A program made the position numbers and the translations under genes. The notes under the pieces were generated by a model that had not been told where the DNA came from, made no database searches, and worked only from the letters and a program-made list of their open reading frames with translations. From positions 1 to 64,000 of the forward strand of contig JAUSBC010000102.1 of NCBI GenBank assembly GCA_030652215.1: a stretch of DNA of 64,000 bases. Reading direction: 5' to 3'. Shown in pieces: positions 16,398-26,687 of the stretch (positions are counted from its first letter, which is position 1; every line of letters begins with the position of its first letter). This DNA comes from Sideroxyarcus sp. GTDB taxonomy: Bacteria > Pseudomonadota > Gammaproteobacteria > Burkholderiales > Gallionellaceae.

Positions 16398-17696
16398 TCA
16401 GCTTTCCGTCTTGACCGCAACCTCTGCAGGCGGATTGATTGGCAGCCAAACGGTGAAAGTTGTTCCCTTTTCCACGCTGCTTTCAACTTCAATGCGCCCT
16501 TTGTGCTTCTGTACGATGTCAAAAGAAATCGCGAGGCCAAGCCCTGTACCTTTTCCAACAGGCTTGGTGGTAAAGAAAGGCTCAAATATTCTGGGCAAAG
16601 TTTCAGCAGGGATGCCGCTTCCGGTATCGGAAATCGCAATGAAAACTTCGTCGCCCACCTGACCTGTGCGAATGGTGATGTCGCCTTTTTCGGGTATGGC
16701 CTGTGCCGCGTTCACCAGCAAATTCAGAAAGACCTGATTGAGCTGCGAAACCATGCAATAAACTTTTGGAATATCGCCGTAGGCTTTGTTCAAAGTGCAG
16801 TGATACTTGATTTCGTTCCTGACGATATTGAGCGTGGAATCAAGCCCGCTGTTCAGATCGGCCCACAGCCATTCCCGGTTTTCAGCGTGGGCGAAGTCTT
16901 TCAGGTCGCTTACGATCTTGGCCACGCGCGCCATCCCTTGCTGTGATTCCGAGATCAACTGACAGATATCGGAGCGAAGAAAGTCGAGATCCTTCTGTTG
17001 TTTGAGTGAGCGAATTTTCAACAGCGCTGTCTTGTCCGACGTACATGCGGGCTCCAAAGCTTCATAGGCGTCCAGAATCTCGAGTATGTCCCGCTTGTAG
17101 ATATCCAGCGTCTTGAGATTGGATGTGACAAAGCCCACCGGATTGTTGATCTCGTGCGCGATGCCGGTCGCCAGTTGTCCTATGGCCGCCTTCTTCTCGG
17201 ATTGCAGCAGTTGATTTTGAACCAGCTGATTCTCTTTCAGGCGTTTTTCCACTTCCGCTTCCAGATACGCGTTCTGGTCGCGTAGCCCGTCGCGGGCATG
17301 CTTGAGTTCAAGCTGGGTATGCACCCGTCCCAAAATAATGGGCAGGCAGTAAGGTTTGGTGATGTAATCCACCGCACCCAGTTTGAGGCCCTTCTCTTCA
17401 TCCTCAGCAGCATCCAGCCCGGTAATGAAGATGACGGGAATATCGCGGGTGGCCGGACTATTGCGCAGGCGGGTAAGCACCTCGTAGCCATCCATTCCCG
17501 GCATCAATACATCGAGCAGAATCAGATCCGGTGGAGAACTGCCAGTGGCGATCTGCAATGCAAGCTCCCCTGAAGGTGCGGCCATCGCATCGTAATGAGG
17601 CTGGAGCATGGCACTGAGAACCTCCAGATTCCAAGCATCGTCGTCCACAATCAGAATCCTTGCACGTGTCGATACTTCCGTTGTGTTCATATCCAT
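16398..17696 (-). CDS. Receiver domain-histidine kinase fusion
   Basis: Soluble 432-residue signalling protein. An N-terminal receiver (about 12-128) has Asp62 (LILLDVLMPGMDG) and Lys114. A coiled coil (about 130-165) leads to a kinase core with His181 (TGIAHEINNPVGF), NLLVNAAQAI, DTGSGIPAE and [11 protein letters not shown]. The ATG at 17696 is chosen because GGAGAGG lies 9 nt upstream; two other in-frame Mets are within three codons. It is divergent from the Kai operon across about 516 bp. No transmembrane segment, so its input must come through the receiver or a partner. Confidence 0.92.
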   Translation of the reverse strand: MDMNTTEVSTRARILIVDDDAWNLEVLSAMLQPHYDAMAAPSGELALQIATGSSPPDLILLDVLMPGMDGYEVLTRLRNSPATRDIPVIFITGLDAAEDEEKGLKLGAVDYITKPYCLPIILGRVHTQLELKHARDGLRDQNAYLEAEVEKRLKENQLVQNQLLQSEKKAAIGQLATGIAHEINNPVGFVTSNLKTLDIYKRDILEILDAYEALEPACTSDKTALLKIRSLKQQKDLDFLRSDICQLISESQQGMARVAKIVSDLKDFAHAENREWLWADLNSGLDSTLNIVRNEIKYHCTLNKAYGDIPKVYCMVSQLNQVFLNLLVNAAQAIPEKGDITIRTGQVGDEVFIAISDTGSGIPAETLPRIFEPFFTTKPVGKGTGLGLAISFDIVQKHKGRIEVESSVEKGTTFTVWLPINPPAEVAVKTES

Positions 17697-18212
17697 TCGA
17701 TCCATCCTCTCCGAGTCCGTTTGCGCTACGCTGCCAGTTCCGCCCCATAATATTTGAGCGATGGCTCTTTCAAGCCTAATGCCGTCGAGCATACGCGTAT
17801 TGTTTGTGCAAAGCGCGAAACCTTTAGCAGGTTATTGATCTGGAGTTGGCCGTCGACTGCTTTACGGCATCGTATAAACAGGGTTAATACACCAAAAATG
17901 GTTGGACCGGGACGATTCAAAAATATAAATCGAACGGCTGGAACCGGTGGAGAGACGTGCGTACCTAAAGCAGCCAACGACGTAAACCCGCCAAATGTTC
18001 GCGGACGTTTTCCAATAAGGAGATTTGACACTGAAAATGGACAATATGTAGCCATTAACTGCGTGCAATAGCGAACAGACGATGTAGTCAAGGTGATATA
18101 AGTAACAGTTGGTTCCTGACCGTGCGCAGATATTGCCGTGGTTACCTTGCTTCAAGTACCAAAAGAGCGAGCAAATCGCAAACCGGGTGTTCAAGATTCA
18201 AATGAACCCATC
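17697..18212. other. Divergent intergenic region before the Kai operon
   Basis: About 516 bp between two outward-facing starts. I see no convincing gene; the short open frames in it lack homology cues. It should hold both promoters, but no clear sigma-70 boxes stand out. Confidence 0.5.
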
Positions 18213-21200
18213 ATGAAAAACTGGAAGTTACCGACGATATTCAAGACCCCCTTGGGGGTCGTGTTTGCCTTGGGTTTGCTCATCATGCTGGTCGAGTTTT
18301 TGATCACGTCAATGATCCTTGATCCTCTCGTCGCTAAACACCTTTCAGGTGTTTACCAAAATCTGGTTGATGCCATCCTGCTTACCCTGATCATTTCTCC
18401 AGTGCTCTATTCTTTGGTCTTTAAAAGAATAAAGAGTGATGAGCACCTGCGGCAGATCAATGAATCAGTTCAGGAGGCAATTGTCATTGTTAATGAACGT
18501 GGCCTTATTACTGAATGGAATCCGGCCGCACAAAGAAAATTCCAGTACAGCCAGGAAGAAGCGATTGGACAGCCGCTGCACCAATTGCTTGCACCGTCGC
18601 ACTACCACGCCGACGCGGCACACGGCTTTGCAGATTTTCAAAACACAGGGAAGGGGCAGCGGATTGGAATAATCAATGAGCTGATGGCTATTCGCAAAGA
18701 CGGCAGCGAATTCCCCATCGAACTATCGGTGTCGGCATTCAAGGCGCGAGACGGTTGGCATGCGGTTGGGGTCATGCGCGACATCAGCAAACGCAAGCAG
18801 ACGGAAACAGCGCTGCGGGAGCGCGAGGTGGAATTCCACACTTTGGCCGAAGCCATGCCGCAAATCGTCTGGATCACGCACCCGGATGGGCGCAACATAT
18901 ATTTCAACCAGCAGTGGATGGACTACACCGGGCTTACCCTGGAGGAAAGCCTCGGCCACGGCTGGAACAAACCGTTCCATCCGGACGACCAGCAGCGCGC
19001 ATGGGTTGCATGGCAGCAAGCAGTGGCGGGGTGCGGCATATATTCGATCGAAAGCCGCTTGCGTCGCGCAGATGGCTTTTACCGCTGGTGGCTGGTGCGC
19101 GGCGTACCCGTGAAAGATGCCGGCGGCAACATCCTCAAATGGTTTGGCACTTGCACCGATATTCATGACCTGAAAATGGCCGAATTGGCAATCTCCAACA
19201 CCAATGCCGAGCTGCGTGAAAGTGAGCGACGCTTTAGTGACATGCTGGGCAATGTGGAGCTGGTATCAATCATGCTCGACCGCGAAGCGCGCATTACCTA
19301 CTGCAACGATTACCTGTTGCGCCTGACGGGGTGGAAGCACGATGAGATTATCGGCAATAACTGGTTCGAGTTTTTTTCACCGCCCGAAAGGAAAGATTTA
19401 GACGGCTCATTTTTCGAGACGCTGCTGACCAATCAGCCGGAAGCACGCCACCACGAGAACGAGATCCTCACGCGTGCGGGCGGGCGTCTGCTCATACATT
19501 GGAATAATTCGATGCTGCGCTCGGCTTCAGGCGAGGTGAGCGGTATTGCGAGCATCGGCGAAGAAATCACCGAGCGCAAACAATTGGCACGCCTGCTGGC
19601 GGAAAAAAAAACCCGTTTGCGTACCCTGGTGAATACCATACCTGATCTGATCTGGCTGAAGGATGCTGAGGGCATCTATCAGAGCTGCAACCCGATGTTC
19701 GAGCGTTTCTTTGGCGCAAGGGAAGGGGATATAGTCGGCAAATCGGATTTCGATTTTGTGGATAAAGAGTTGGCGACCTCTTTTCGCGAGAATGACCGTA
19801 TCGCCATGGCTGCGGATAAGCCCAGCGTCAACGAGGAATGGGTCGTCTTTGCCGACGACGGGCATCGCGCTCTGCTGGAAACCGTCAAGGCACCGATGCG
19901 TGATGCCTGGGGCAAGCTGCTTGGCGTGCTGGGCATCGCGCGCGACATCACCGTGCGCAAACAGCTGGAGCAGGATAAGGAGCAGTATTTCAAGTTCTTT
20001 GTGCTTTCAATCAACCCGATGTGCATTGCCGATCCGTATGGTTGTTTCTTGCAGGTGAATCCGGCATTTGCAAAACTGTCCGGATATTCAGAAAGCGAAC
20101 TCGTCGCAAAACCGTTCCTTGATTTTGTTTTGCCGGAGGATAGGCAAAGAACTACGGATGAAATGCACCAGCAGGTGGAAATCCGCCCGACATTGCATTT
20201 CGAGAACCGTTACCTGGGCAAAGACGGCAGCGTGATCGATTTGTCGTGGACGGCCTACTATGACAAGCACGATGGCATCACCTACGCCACCGCAATCGAT
20301 GTTACCGAACGCAAGCGCACCGAGGAATCGTTGCGCAAGCTCTCGCTGGCGGTGGAGCAGAGTCCCAGTTCCATCATCATTACCGACCTCGATTCAAACA
20401 TCGAATACGTCAACGCAGCTTTTGTCAAAGCAACCGGCTACAGCGCGACAGAGGCCATCGGACAGAGCCCGCGCATATTAAGTTCGGGTAGCACGGCGAA
20501 GGAAGTCTACGAGGACATGTGGGCGCACCTGAGCTGCGGCGAGGTGTGGAAGGGCGAACTCATTAACCGGCGCAAAGGTGGCGGTGAGTACATCGAGTCC
20601 GCATGGATATCGCCGGTGCGCCAGCCCGGCGGCGACATTACCCACTACCTGTCTATCAATGAAGATATCACACCATACAAGCGGGCGCAGGAGGCGCTGC
20701 ACGCTTCCCGCGAGAACCTGCATCGTTTGCTCAATTCGATGGCCGAAGGCGTTTATGGCGTGGATGCCAATGGCGACTGCACCTTCGTCAATCGCACCTT
20801 CCTGCAAATGCTGGGTTACCGGGACGACGCTGAAGTGCTGGGCAAACATATCCACGAATTCATCCATCATTCCCATGCCGATGGCAGGCCCTATCCGGCA
20901 GAGGAATGTCGCGCGTATTGCTCTTATCGGCAAGAGCAGGCAATCAATGTTGCCGACGAGGTGTTCTGGCGCAAGGATGGTGTCGCAGTCCAGGTCGAAT
21001 ACTGGTCGCATCACATCGTAACCGACGGTGTTACGGTAGGCGCAATCGTCACTTTTATTGACATCACCGAACGCAAGCGGGCGGAAACTGTTTTGCGCGA
21101 AAAGGAGATTCTGCTGTCGGAATCGCAGCGGATTGCCCATATCGGCAGTTGGCGTTATGAACTGACTGGCCAGTTAACTTGGTCTGAGGAAACATATAGC

Positions 21201-21635
21201 ATTTATGGCGTCACACCGGACACCTTCACCCCGAATGTCGAATCTCTTCTCCGCCTGATACGTCCGGCTGACCAGTTGTCCATGCAGGCATGGATAAGCA
21301 GTTGCGTGGCAGGTCAAAATCCGGGCGAATTGGAGTATCGCATTTATCCGCCCGATGGCTCGGAGCGGGTGATCAGTGGCTTTGGCGAGTTGCAGTATGA
21401 CACTTTAGGTCGGCCCAATCATTTAATCGGCATCGTGCATGACATCACTGAACGTAAGCTTGCGGAAGCCAAACTTGCCGATCAGCTGGATGAACTGCGC
21501 CGCTGGCACGAAGTTACTGCAGGACGGGAAGATCGCATCCTTGATCTCAAGCATGAAGTGAACGAGCTGCTGGGGCAGACTGGCAAACATCCGCGTTACC
21601 CCAGCGCCGAGTCTGACAATCCAACGGAGAAATAA
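18213..21635 (+). CDS. Membrane protein with eight PAS domains and no output domain
   Basis: 1140-residue sensor. Two membrane helices (about residues 12-34 and 50-70) are followed by eight consecutive PAS domains, most closed by a DIT(E)RK-type linker (DISKRKQ, ITERKQ, ITVRKQ, VTERKR, ITPYKR, ITERKR, ITERKL). No histidine kinase, GGDEF or EAL follows. It ends in a helical LDELRRWHEVTAGREDRI segment. I use the ATG at 18213, since the membrane segment follows directly; an upstream in-frame GTG at 18138 is possible. It lies 3 nt before kaiC, so it probably feeds signals into the downstream Kai/kinase proteins by contact. Confidence 0.85.
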   Translation: MKNWKLPTIFKTPLGVVFALGLLIMLVEFLITSMILDPLVAKHLSGVYQNLVDAILLTLIISPVLYSLVFKRIKSDEHLRQINESVQEAIVIVNERGLITEWNPAAQRKFQYSQEEAIGQPLHQLLAPSHYHADAAHGFADFQNTGKGQRIGIINELMAIRKDGSEFPIELSVSAFKARDGWHAVGVMRDISKRKQTETALREREVEFHTLAEAMPQIVWITHPDGRNIYFNQQWMDYTGLTLEESLGHGWNKPFHPDDQQRAWVAWQQAVAGCGIYSIESRLRRADGFYRWWLVRGVPVKDAGGNILKWFGTCTDIHDLKMAELAISNTNAELRESERRFSDMLGNVELVSIMLDREARITYCNDYLLRLTGWKHDEIIGNNWFEFFSPPERKDLDGSFFETLLTNQPEARHHENEILTRAGGRLLIHWNNSMLRSASGEVSGIASIGEEITERKQLARLLAEKKTRLRTLVNTIPDLIWLKDAEGIYQSCNPMFERFFGAREGDIVGKSDFDFVDKELATSFRENDRIAMAADKPSVNEEWVVFADDGHRALLETVKAPMRDAWGKLLGVLGIARDITVRKQLEQDKEQYFKFFVLSINPMCIADPYGCFLQVNPAFAKLSGYSESELVAKPFLDFVLPEDRQRTTDEMHQQVEIRPTLHFENRYLGKDGSVIDLSWTAYYDKHDGITYATAIDVTERKRTEESLRKLSLAVEQSPSSIIITDLDSNIEYVNAAFVKATGYSATEAIGQSPRILSSGSTAKEVYEDMWAHLSCGEVWKGELINRRKGGGEYIESAWISPVRQPGGDITHYLSINEDITPYKRAQEALHASRENLHRLLNSMAEGVYGVDANGDCTFVNRTFLQMLGYRDDAEVLGKHIHEFIHHSHADGRPYPAEECRAYCSYRQEQAINVADEVFWRKDGVAVQVEYWSHHIVTDGVTVGAIVTFIDITERKRAETVLREKEILLSESQRIAHIGSWRYELTGQLTWSEETYSIYGVTPDTFTPNVESLLRLIRPADQLSMQAWISSCVAGQNPGELEYRIYPPDGSERVISGFGELQYDTLGRPNHLIGIVHDITERKLAEAKLADQLDELRRWHEVTAGREDRILDLKHEVNELLGQTGKHPRYPSAESDNPTEK

Positions 21636-21638
21636 CTT

Positions 21639-23411
21639 ATGTCCAAGCTCAAACTCGCAGCGAAATCCAAACCGGCAGCCAAAGTCAGGCAAAAACAAAT
21701 AGCCAGACCGCAGCTGCCCAAGGCGCCGACCGGAATTCATGGATTGGACGAAATCACCGGTGGCGGATTGCCCAAGGGCCGGCCGACGCTGGTGTGCGGC
21801 GGGGCTGGCTGCGGCAAGACGCTGCTCGCGATGGAATTTTTGGTGCGCGGCGCGACGGATTTCAACGAGCCGGGCGTGTTTATGGCGTTTGAAGAAACCG
21901 CCCTGGACCTGACCAAGAATGTCGCTTCGCTCGGGTTTGACTTGAAAGATCTGGTCGCGCGCAAAAAGATCGTGCTGGATTATGTGTACATTGAGCGCAG
22001 CGAAATCGAAGAGAGCGGCGAATACGATCTGGAAGGGCTGTTCATCCGCCTAGGCACAGCGATTGACTCTATCGGCGCCAAGCGCGTCGTGCTGGATACG
22101 ATTGAGTCGCTATTCTCCGGTTTGCCCAATCCCGCCATTCTGCGCGCCGAACTGCGCCGCCTGTTTGGTTGGCTGAAAGATAAGGGTGTGACAGCCATCA
22201 TCACCGGCGAACGCGGCGATGGCATGCTGACGCGCCAGGGGTTGGAAGAATATGTCTCCGACTGCGTGATCGTGCTCGACCATCGCGTGAGCGAGCAGAC
22301 CTCGTCGCGGCGCTTGCGTGTGGTCAAGTACCGCGGTTCCACCCACGGCACCAACGAATATCCGTTCCTGATCGATGAAGACGGCATTTCGGTGCTGCCG
22401 GTCACATCGCTCGCTTTACAGCACATCGCCACCAGCGAACGTATTTCTACCGGCATCCCGCGACTCGACGCGATGCTGGGCGGCAAGGGGTATTACCGCG
22501 GCAGCAGCGTGCTGGTCTCCGGCACGGCGGGTACCGGCAAGAGCAGCCTTGCGGCGCATTTTGCCGAGGCTGCCTGCCGTCGCGGCGAGCGCGTGCTGTA
22601 CTTCTCTTTTGAGGAATCTCCCAGTCAGATCTTGCGCAACATGAACTCCATCGGAATCGACCTGCAACCGTGGGTGAAGAAAGGTCTGCTTCAGTTTCAT
22701 GCGAACCGTCCTTCTTCTGCGGGCCTGGAAACACACCTGGCCTTGAAACATAAAGCAATCAGTGCGTTCAAGCCGCAGGTGGTGATTCTGGATCCGCTGA
22801 ATAGCTTTGTTATCGGGGACAATGAGGTCGGGGTCAAAGCGATGCTGATGCGGCTTCTGGATTTTCTGAAAACGGAGCAAATCACCGGCTTGTTCACCAA
22901 CTTGACAGCAAGCAGTGGTGTGCTTGAGCAAACCGAGGTGGCCATTTCATCCCTGATCGATACCTGGCTGGTACTGCGTGCTATCGACAGCGGCGGCGAG
23001 CGCAATCGCGGGCTGTCCATCCTAAAATCACGCGGCATGGCGCATTCGAACCAGATTCGCGAGTTCTTGCTCACCGATCACGGCGTAGAATTGCGCGATG
23101 TGTACGTCGGTGCGAGCGGCGTGCTGACCGGCTCGGCGCGGCTGACACAGGAGGCGCAAGATCAAGCCCTGAAAATGCTGCACGAACAGGAAATTGAACG
23201 CCAACAACTCGAACTGGCAAACAAGCACCAGGCGTTGGAAGCGCAGATCGTCGCGATGCGTGCCGAATTTGAGGTGCAAAAGATTGCATCGCTGAGAATC
23301 ACCGGGCAAGAACAGGCACAGGGCGCACAACTGGCGCAAGGTCGTTTGGATATGGGGCGAAGCCGCAAGGAGGACGCGACGGCGAACAAACAAATACGGG
23401 GTTCAAAATGA
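21639..23411 (+). CDS. kaiC: KaiC-family ATPase/autokinase
   Basis: Double-domain RecA-like KaiC homologue of 590 residues. CI has Walker A GGAGCGKT (54-61) and catalytic Glu85-Glu86; CII has GTAGTGKS (295-302) and Glu325-Glu326. The phosphorylation loop reads [13 protein letters not shown], giving Ser437-Ser438 where S. elongatus KaiC has Ser431-Thr432, with Thr432 matching cyanobacterial Thr426. A 30-residue basic N-terminal extension and a long coiled-coil tail (about 515-575) are extra to cyanobacterial KaiC. The stop overlaps kaiB. It is closest in character to the non-cyanobacterial KaiC2-type group. No kaiA is nearby, so it may act as a sensory switch or hourglass rather than an oscillator (inference). 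Confidence 0.95.
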   Translation: MSKLKLAAKSKPAAKVRQKQIARPQLPKAPTGIHGLDEITGGGLPKGRPTLVCGGAGCGKTLLAMEFLVRGATDFNEPGVFMAFEETALDLTKNVASLGFDLKDLVARKKIVLDYVYIERSEIEESGEYDLEGLFIRLGTAIDSIGAKRVVLDTIESLFSGLPNPAILRAELRRLFGWLKDKGVTAIITGERGDGMLTRQGLEEYVSDCVIVLDHRVSEQTSSRRLRVVKYRGSTHGTNEYPFLIDEDGISVLPVTSLALQHIATSERISTGIPRLDAMLGGKGYYRGSSVLVSGTAGTGKSSLAAHFAEAACRRGERVLYFSFEESPSQILRNMNSIGIDLQPWVKKGLLQFHANRPSSAGLETHLALKHKAISAFKPQVVILDPLNSFVIGDNEVGVKAMLMRLLDFLKTEQITGLFTNLTASSGVLEQTEVAISSLIDTWLVLRAIDSGGERNRGLSILKSRGMAHSNQIREFLLTDHGVELRDVYVGASGVLTGSARLTQEAQDQALKMLHEQEIERQQLELANKHQALEAQIVAMRAEFEVQKIASLRITGQEQAQGAQLAQGRLDMGRSRKEDATANKQIRGSK

Positions 23412-23743
23412 ACGCCAATCCAACCCGGCCCGCGCTGCCCAAAGCCACGCCGCGCAAAGAGGAAGGCAGCCGCTATGTGTTGCGCTTGTATGTTGCCGGC
23501 AAGTCGCCAAAATCCGTTAACGCTATCGCCAACCTCAAAAAGATGTGCGAGGAGAATCTGCAAGGACGCTATGAGCTGGAGGTAATCGACCTCTACCAGC
23601 AGCCGCAACTGGCGCAGGGCGAGCAGATCATCGCTTTGCCGACACTCATCCGCAAACTGCCGGCGCCGTTGCGTCGCATCATCGGCGACATGTCGAATAC
23701 TGAGCGCGTGCTCTTGGGGCTGGATATCCAAAAGAAAACATAA
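23408..23743 (+). CDS. kaiB: KaiB-family protein
   Basis: 111-residue KaiB homologue with the thioredoxin-like core from about residue 22. It shows [18 protein letters not shown], then [34 protein letters not shown] and [11 protein letters not shown], all matching KaiB. A 20-residue N-terminal extension precedes the fold. KaiB binds the CI ring of KaiC in the known systems and can change fold. Its start overlaps the kaiC stop by 4 nt and its stop overlaps the next start (TAATG), so the three are translationally coupled. Confidence 0.95.
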   Translation: MNANPTRPALPKATPRKEEGSRYVLRLYVAGKSPKSVNAIANLKKMCEENLQGRYELEVIDLYQQPQLAQGEQIIALPTLIRKLPAPLRRIIGDMSNTERVLLGLDIQKKT

Positions 23744-26601
23744 TGCCAAACCAGCCCACAACCCAGGCGCAACTCCTCGCAGAAAACGCAGCGCTGCGCG
23801 CAAAGCTTGAAACTGCCGAGCAGACCCTGCGCGAAATACTCAGCGGCGAGGCGGACGCGCTGTTTGTAACGGGCGCGGGCGGGCCGCAGATATTTGCGCT
23901 CAAGGGCGCCGATCAGGCCTACCGCACACTGATCGAGGATATGAGTGAGGGCGCGTTGACGCTGACGGCGGAGGGTGTGATTTTGTACGCCAACCGGCGC
24001 TTTGCCGAGATGCTCAAGATGCCACTTGAAAAAGTGATCGGCGCCTCAATCCATGCCTGGATTGCACCGGAGAGTCAGCGTAAATACCAATCGTTGCTGG
24101 GCAAAAATTCGGGCGAAAAACGCCGCGATCAGCTTGTTCTTGTTGCCGGCGATGGCACACGGCTGTCAGTCTATCTTTCGCTGAGTAACCTGCCCGTGGA
24201 CGGCATGCATGATGCATTCTGCATGGTGGCAACCGACTTGTCGGACCAGAAACGCAACGAGGCTATGCAGGCTTCCGAAAAGTCGGCGCGGGAAATGCTG
24301 GAAGCTGCCAACCAGTCGCGCCGGGCGTTGCTGAGTCTGATCGAAGACCAGAAACTGGTTGAGGAGCAAGTGCGCAAGCTAAACGACGAGCTGGAAGAAA
24401 GAATCACTGTGCGCACCGCTGCCCTGGAGCAGGCCAAGATTGAATCCGAACAGTCCAACCGTGCCAAGTCTGAATTTCTCGCCGCCATGAGCCACGAGAT
24501 ACGCACGCCGATGAATGGCGTGATAGGCATGATCGATGTGTTGCAACAGAGCAGCTTGAATAGCGCGCAGATGGAGATGAGCAACATCATCCACGACTCG
24601 GCGTATGCCTTGCTTGCCATCATTGACGATATTCTCGATTTTTCCAAGATTGAAGCCGGCAAGCTGCAGACTGAAAATGTGCCCATGTCGGTTGACGATG
24701 TGGTGGATTCGGCATGCGAAACCATGAGCCTCATCGCCTTGCATAAAGATGTAGAACTGACGCTATTTACTGATCCCGTCATTCCTTCGCAAGTCATGGG
24801 CGATCCGGGGCGCTTGCGCCAGATACTGGTCAACCTGACCAGCAACGCCGTCAAGTTTTCCAGTGGGCAGGCGAGGCAGGGGAAAATTTCGGTGCGCACT
24901 TTGCCGACTGAAAGCACTACAACACAGGTGACGCTGGAGTTTCGCGTGAGCGACAACGGTATTGGTATAGACGACGCTACGCAGGCGCGGTTGTTCACGC
25001 CCTTTTCCCAAGCCGACTCATCCACAACCCGGACCTATGGAGGCACCGGATTGGGCCTGGCTATCTCGCGGCAGCTTGCCAAAATCATGGGCGGCGATAT
25101 TACGGTACAGAGTGAACCGGGCAAAGGATCGGTGTTTATTGTGCGCCTGGCATTCCTGCGGTTGCCGGAGCCGTCGGCGGCAACTCCCGATCTGGTTGCC
25201 GGGCTGCACTGTCTGGTGGCCGGCGGTGCAAATGGGCTTGCTGAAGATATCGTTGCCTATCTTGCGCATGCAGGTGCTCTGGTCGAACGGAAGGCGGAAT
25301 TGACAGCAGTCCAGGAATGGATTGCCAGTCGCCCGCCCGGCATGTGCATCGTGGTCATCGATACCGCAGCCACCAACTTGCCGTTGGATCAGCTGCGCGC
25401 CGCAGCCCGCGCCTACCCTGAACAGGAAACACACTTTGTCGTCGTCCGCCGCGGGAAACGCCGCATGCCGCGCGTAGAGGACGACGATCTGGTGCTGGTG
25501 GATGGCAACGTGCTTTCACGCAAGGCTTTGCTGAAGGCGGTAGCAGTCGCTGCCGGCAGGATTAAAGTGCCCGACTGGCAAGCACCATCTGGCGAGAGCA
25601 AGGTGTTGACGCCACTGACCCGTGAAGAGGCGCGTCGGCAGGGCAGACTGATCCTGATCGCCGAGGACAACGAGATCAACCAGAAAGTCGTCCTGCAACA
25701 GCTCAGGTTGCTCGGGCAGACTGCGGACATCGCCAGCGATGGCCGGGACGCGCTGAATTGCTGGCAGAGCGGCGCTTATGGCATTTTGCTCACTGATTTG
25801 CACATGCCGGAGATGGACGGCTACGAACTGACCTCCACCATCCGTGCCGCCGAAGCCGGCAAGATTCACATACCCATCATAGCGTTTACCGCCAATGCGC
25901 TCAAAGGAGAGGCCGAACATTGCCGCGAAATTGGTATGGATGACTATCTGAGCAAGCCCGTGCAACTGGTCAGCCTGAAAACGATGCTGGATAAATGGTT
26001 GCCTGTGGCTGCCGAACCGCTGGCAGGCGACACTGCATCAACACCAGAGAGTCAGTCCCTTCCCCCTCACAGGGTGAAGGCTAGGATGGGGGTGGAACGT
26101 GTGGTGCAGCAGATAGGTCAAGTTTCCACCCCCTCCCTAACCACACCCGCAAGGGGTACATCAAAGGTAGGCAATCCGCCTCCAAACTTCGGTTGGGCGG
26201 AATTGACACCGCCGGTGGGTGCCCCGCCGCTTTGCGGCGACCCTTCCGCAGACCCCCTGCAAAGGGGAGGGAATATGCCGGTTGATGTGAATGTGCTCAA
26301 GAGTCTGGTGGGTAACGACGATGCCACCCTGCGTCATTTATTGCAGAAATTTCAAATCAGTGCGGCAAAGATTGCAGATGAGCTGAGCACTGCCTGTATG
26401 GCAAGGCAGGCAGCGGTTGCTGGCGCTGCGGCGCACAAGCTCAAATCGTCTGCACGCTCGGTAGGCGCGCTGGAGTTAGGTGAGCTGTGCGCCAAGATGG
26501 AGGAGCATGGCAAGGATAATGATAATGAAGCGCTAGCGGCGCTGTTGCCAATATTTGCGCAGGAACTGGCAAACGTTGAATATTTTCTTGAACAATACTG
26601 A
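23743..26601 (+). CDS. PAS-containing hybrid histidine kinase with receiver and Hpt domains
   Basis: Soluble 952-residue phosphorelay protein. In order: N-terminal coiled coil (1-35), PAS (about 58-168), coiled coil (175-240), HisKA with His251 ([16 protein letters not shown]), HATPase ([18 protein letters not shown]), a degenerate receiver-like region (about 480-600), a receiver (about 635-755) with Asp685 ([12 protein letters not shown]), and a C-terminal Hpt with His898 ([14 protein letters not shown]). The linker at about residues 772-845 is encoded by palindromic repeat DNA. It is the probable output kinase for KaiBC, able to pass phosphate to the following REC-EAL protein. Confidence 0.93.
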   Translation: MPNQPTTQAQLLAENAALRAKLETAEQTLREILSGEADALFVTGAGGPQIFALKGADQAYRTLIEDMSEGALTLTAEGVILYANRRFAEMLKMPLEKVIGASIHAWIAPESQRKYQSLLGKNSGEKRRDQLVLVAGDGTRLSVYLSLSNLPVDGMHDAFCMVATDLSDQKRNEAMQASEKSAREMLEAANQSRRALLSLIEDQKLVEEQVRKLNDELEERITVRTAALEQAKIESEQSNRAKSEFLAAMSHEIRTPMNGVIGMIDVLQQSSLNSAQMEMSNIIHDSAYALLAIIDDILDFSKIEAGKLQTENVPMSVDDVVDSACETMSLIALHKDVELTLFTDPVIPSQVMGDPGRLRQILVNLTSNAVKFSSGQARQGKISVRTLPTESTTTQVTLEFRVSDNGIGIDDATQARLFTPFSQADSSTTRTYGGTGLGLAISRQLAKIMGGDITVQSEPGKGSVFIVRLAFLRLPEPSAATPDLVAGLHCLVAGGANGLAEDIVAYLAHAGALVERKAELTAVQEWIASRPPGMCIVVIDTAATNLPLDQLRAAARAYPEQETHFVVVRRGKRRMPRVEDDDLVLVDGNVLSRKALLKAVAVAAGRIKVPDWQAPSGESKVLTPLTREEARRQGRLILIAEDNEINQKVVLQQLRLLGQTADIASDGRDALNCWQSGAYGILLTDLHMPEMDGYELTSTIRAAEAGKIHIPIIAFTANALKGEAEHCREIGMDDYLSKPVQLVSLKTMLDKWLPVAAEPLAGDTASTPESQSLPPHRVKARMGVERVVQQIGQVSTPSLTTPARGTSKVGNPPPNFGWAELTPPVGAPPLCGDPSADPLQRGGNMPVDVNVLKSLVGNDDATLRHLLQKFQISAAKIADELSTACMARQAAVAGAAAHKLKSSARSVGALELGELCAKMEEHGKDNDNEALAALLPIFAQELANVEYFLEQY
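26058..26275 (+). repeat. Palindromic repeat DNA absorbed in frame into the hybrid kinase
   Basis: C-rich and G-rich inverted arms (CCCTTCCCCCTCACAGGGTG near 26058, CCACCCCCTCCCTAACC near 26128) and a second palindrome (GCCCCGCCGCTTTGCGGCGA near 26221) resemble the intergenic element at 4791. The frame stays open and gives a Pro/Gly-rich linker between receiver and Hpt. Confidence 0.65.
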
Positions 26602-26687
26602 GGGTCGTATTCACACCAGCGAATGCGACCGCGGGTGTCCGATAGATTTCGCGCACAAAAGAATTGAAAGGTTGCAAGACTGCCATC

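Noticed and set aside
17754-18071. 105-codon open frame in the divergent region before the Kai operon
   Set aside because: It overlaps the 5' end of the kinase gene region on the other strand, has no ribosome site, and shows no motif.
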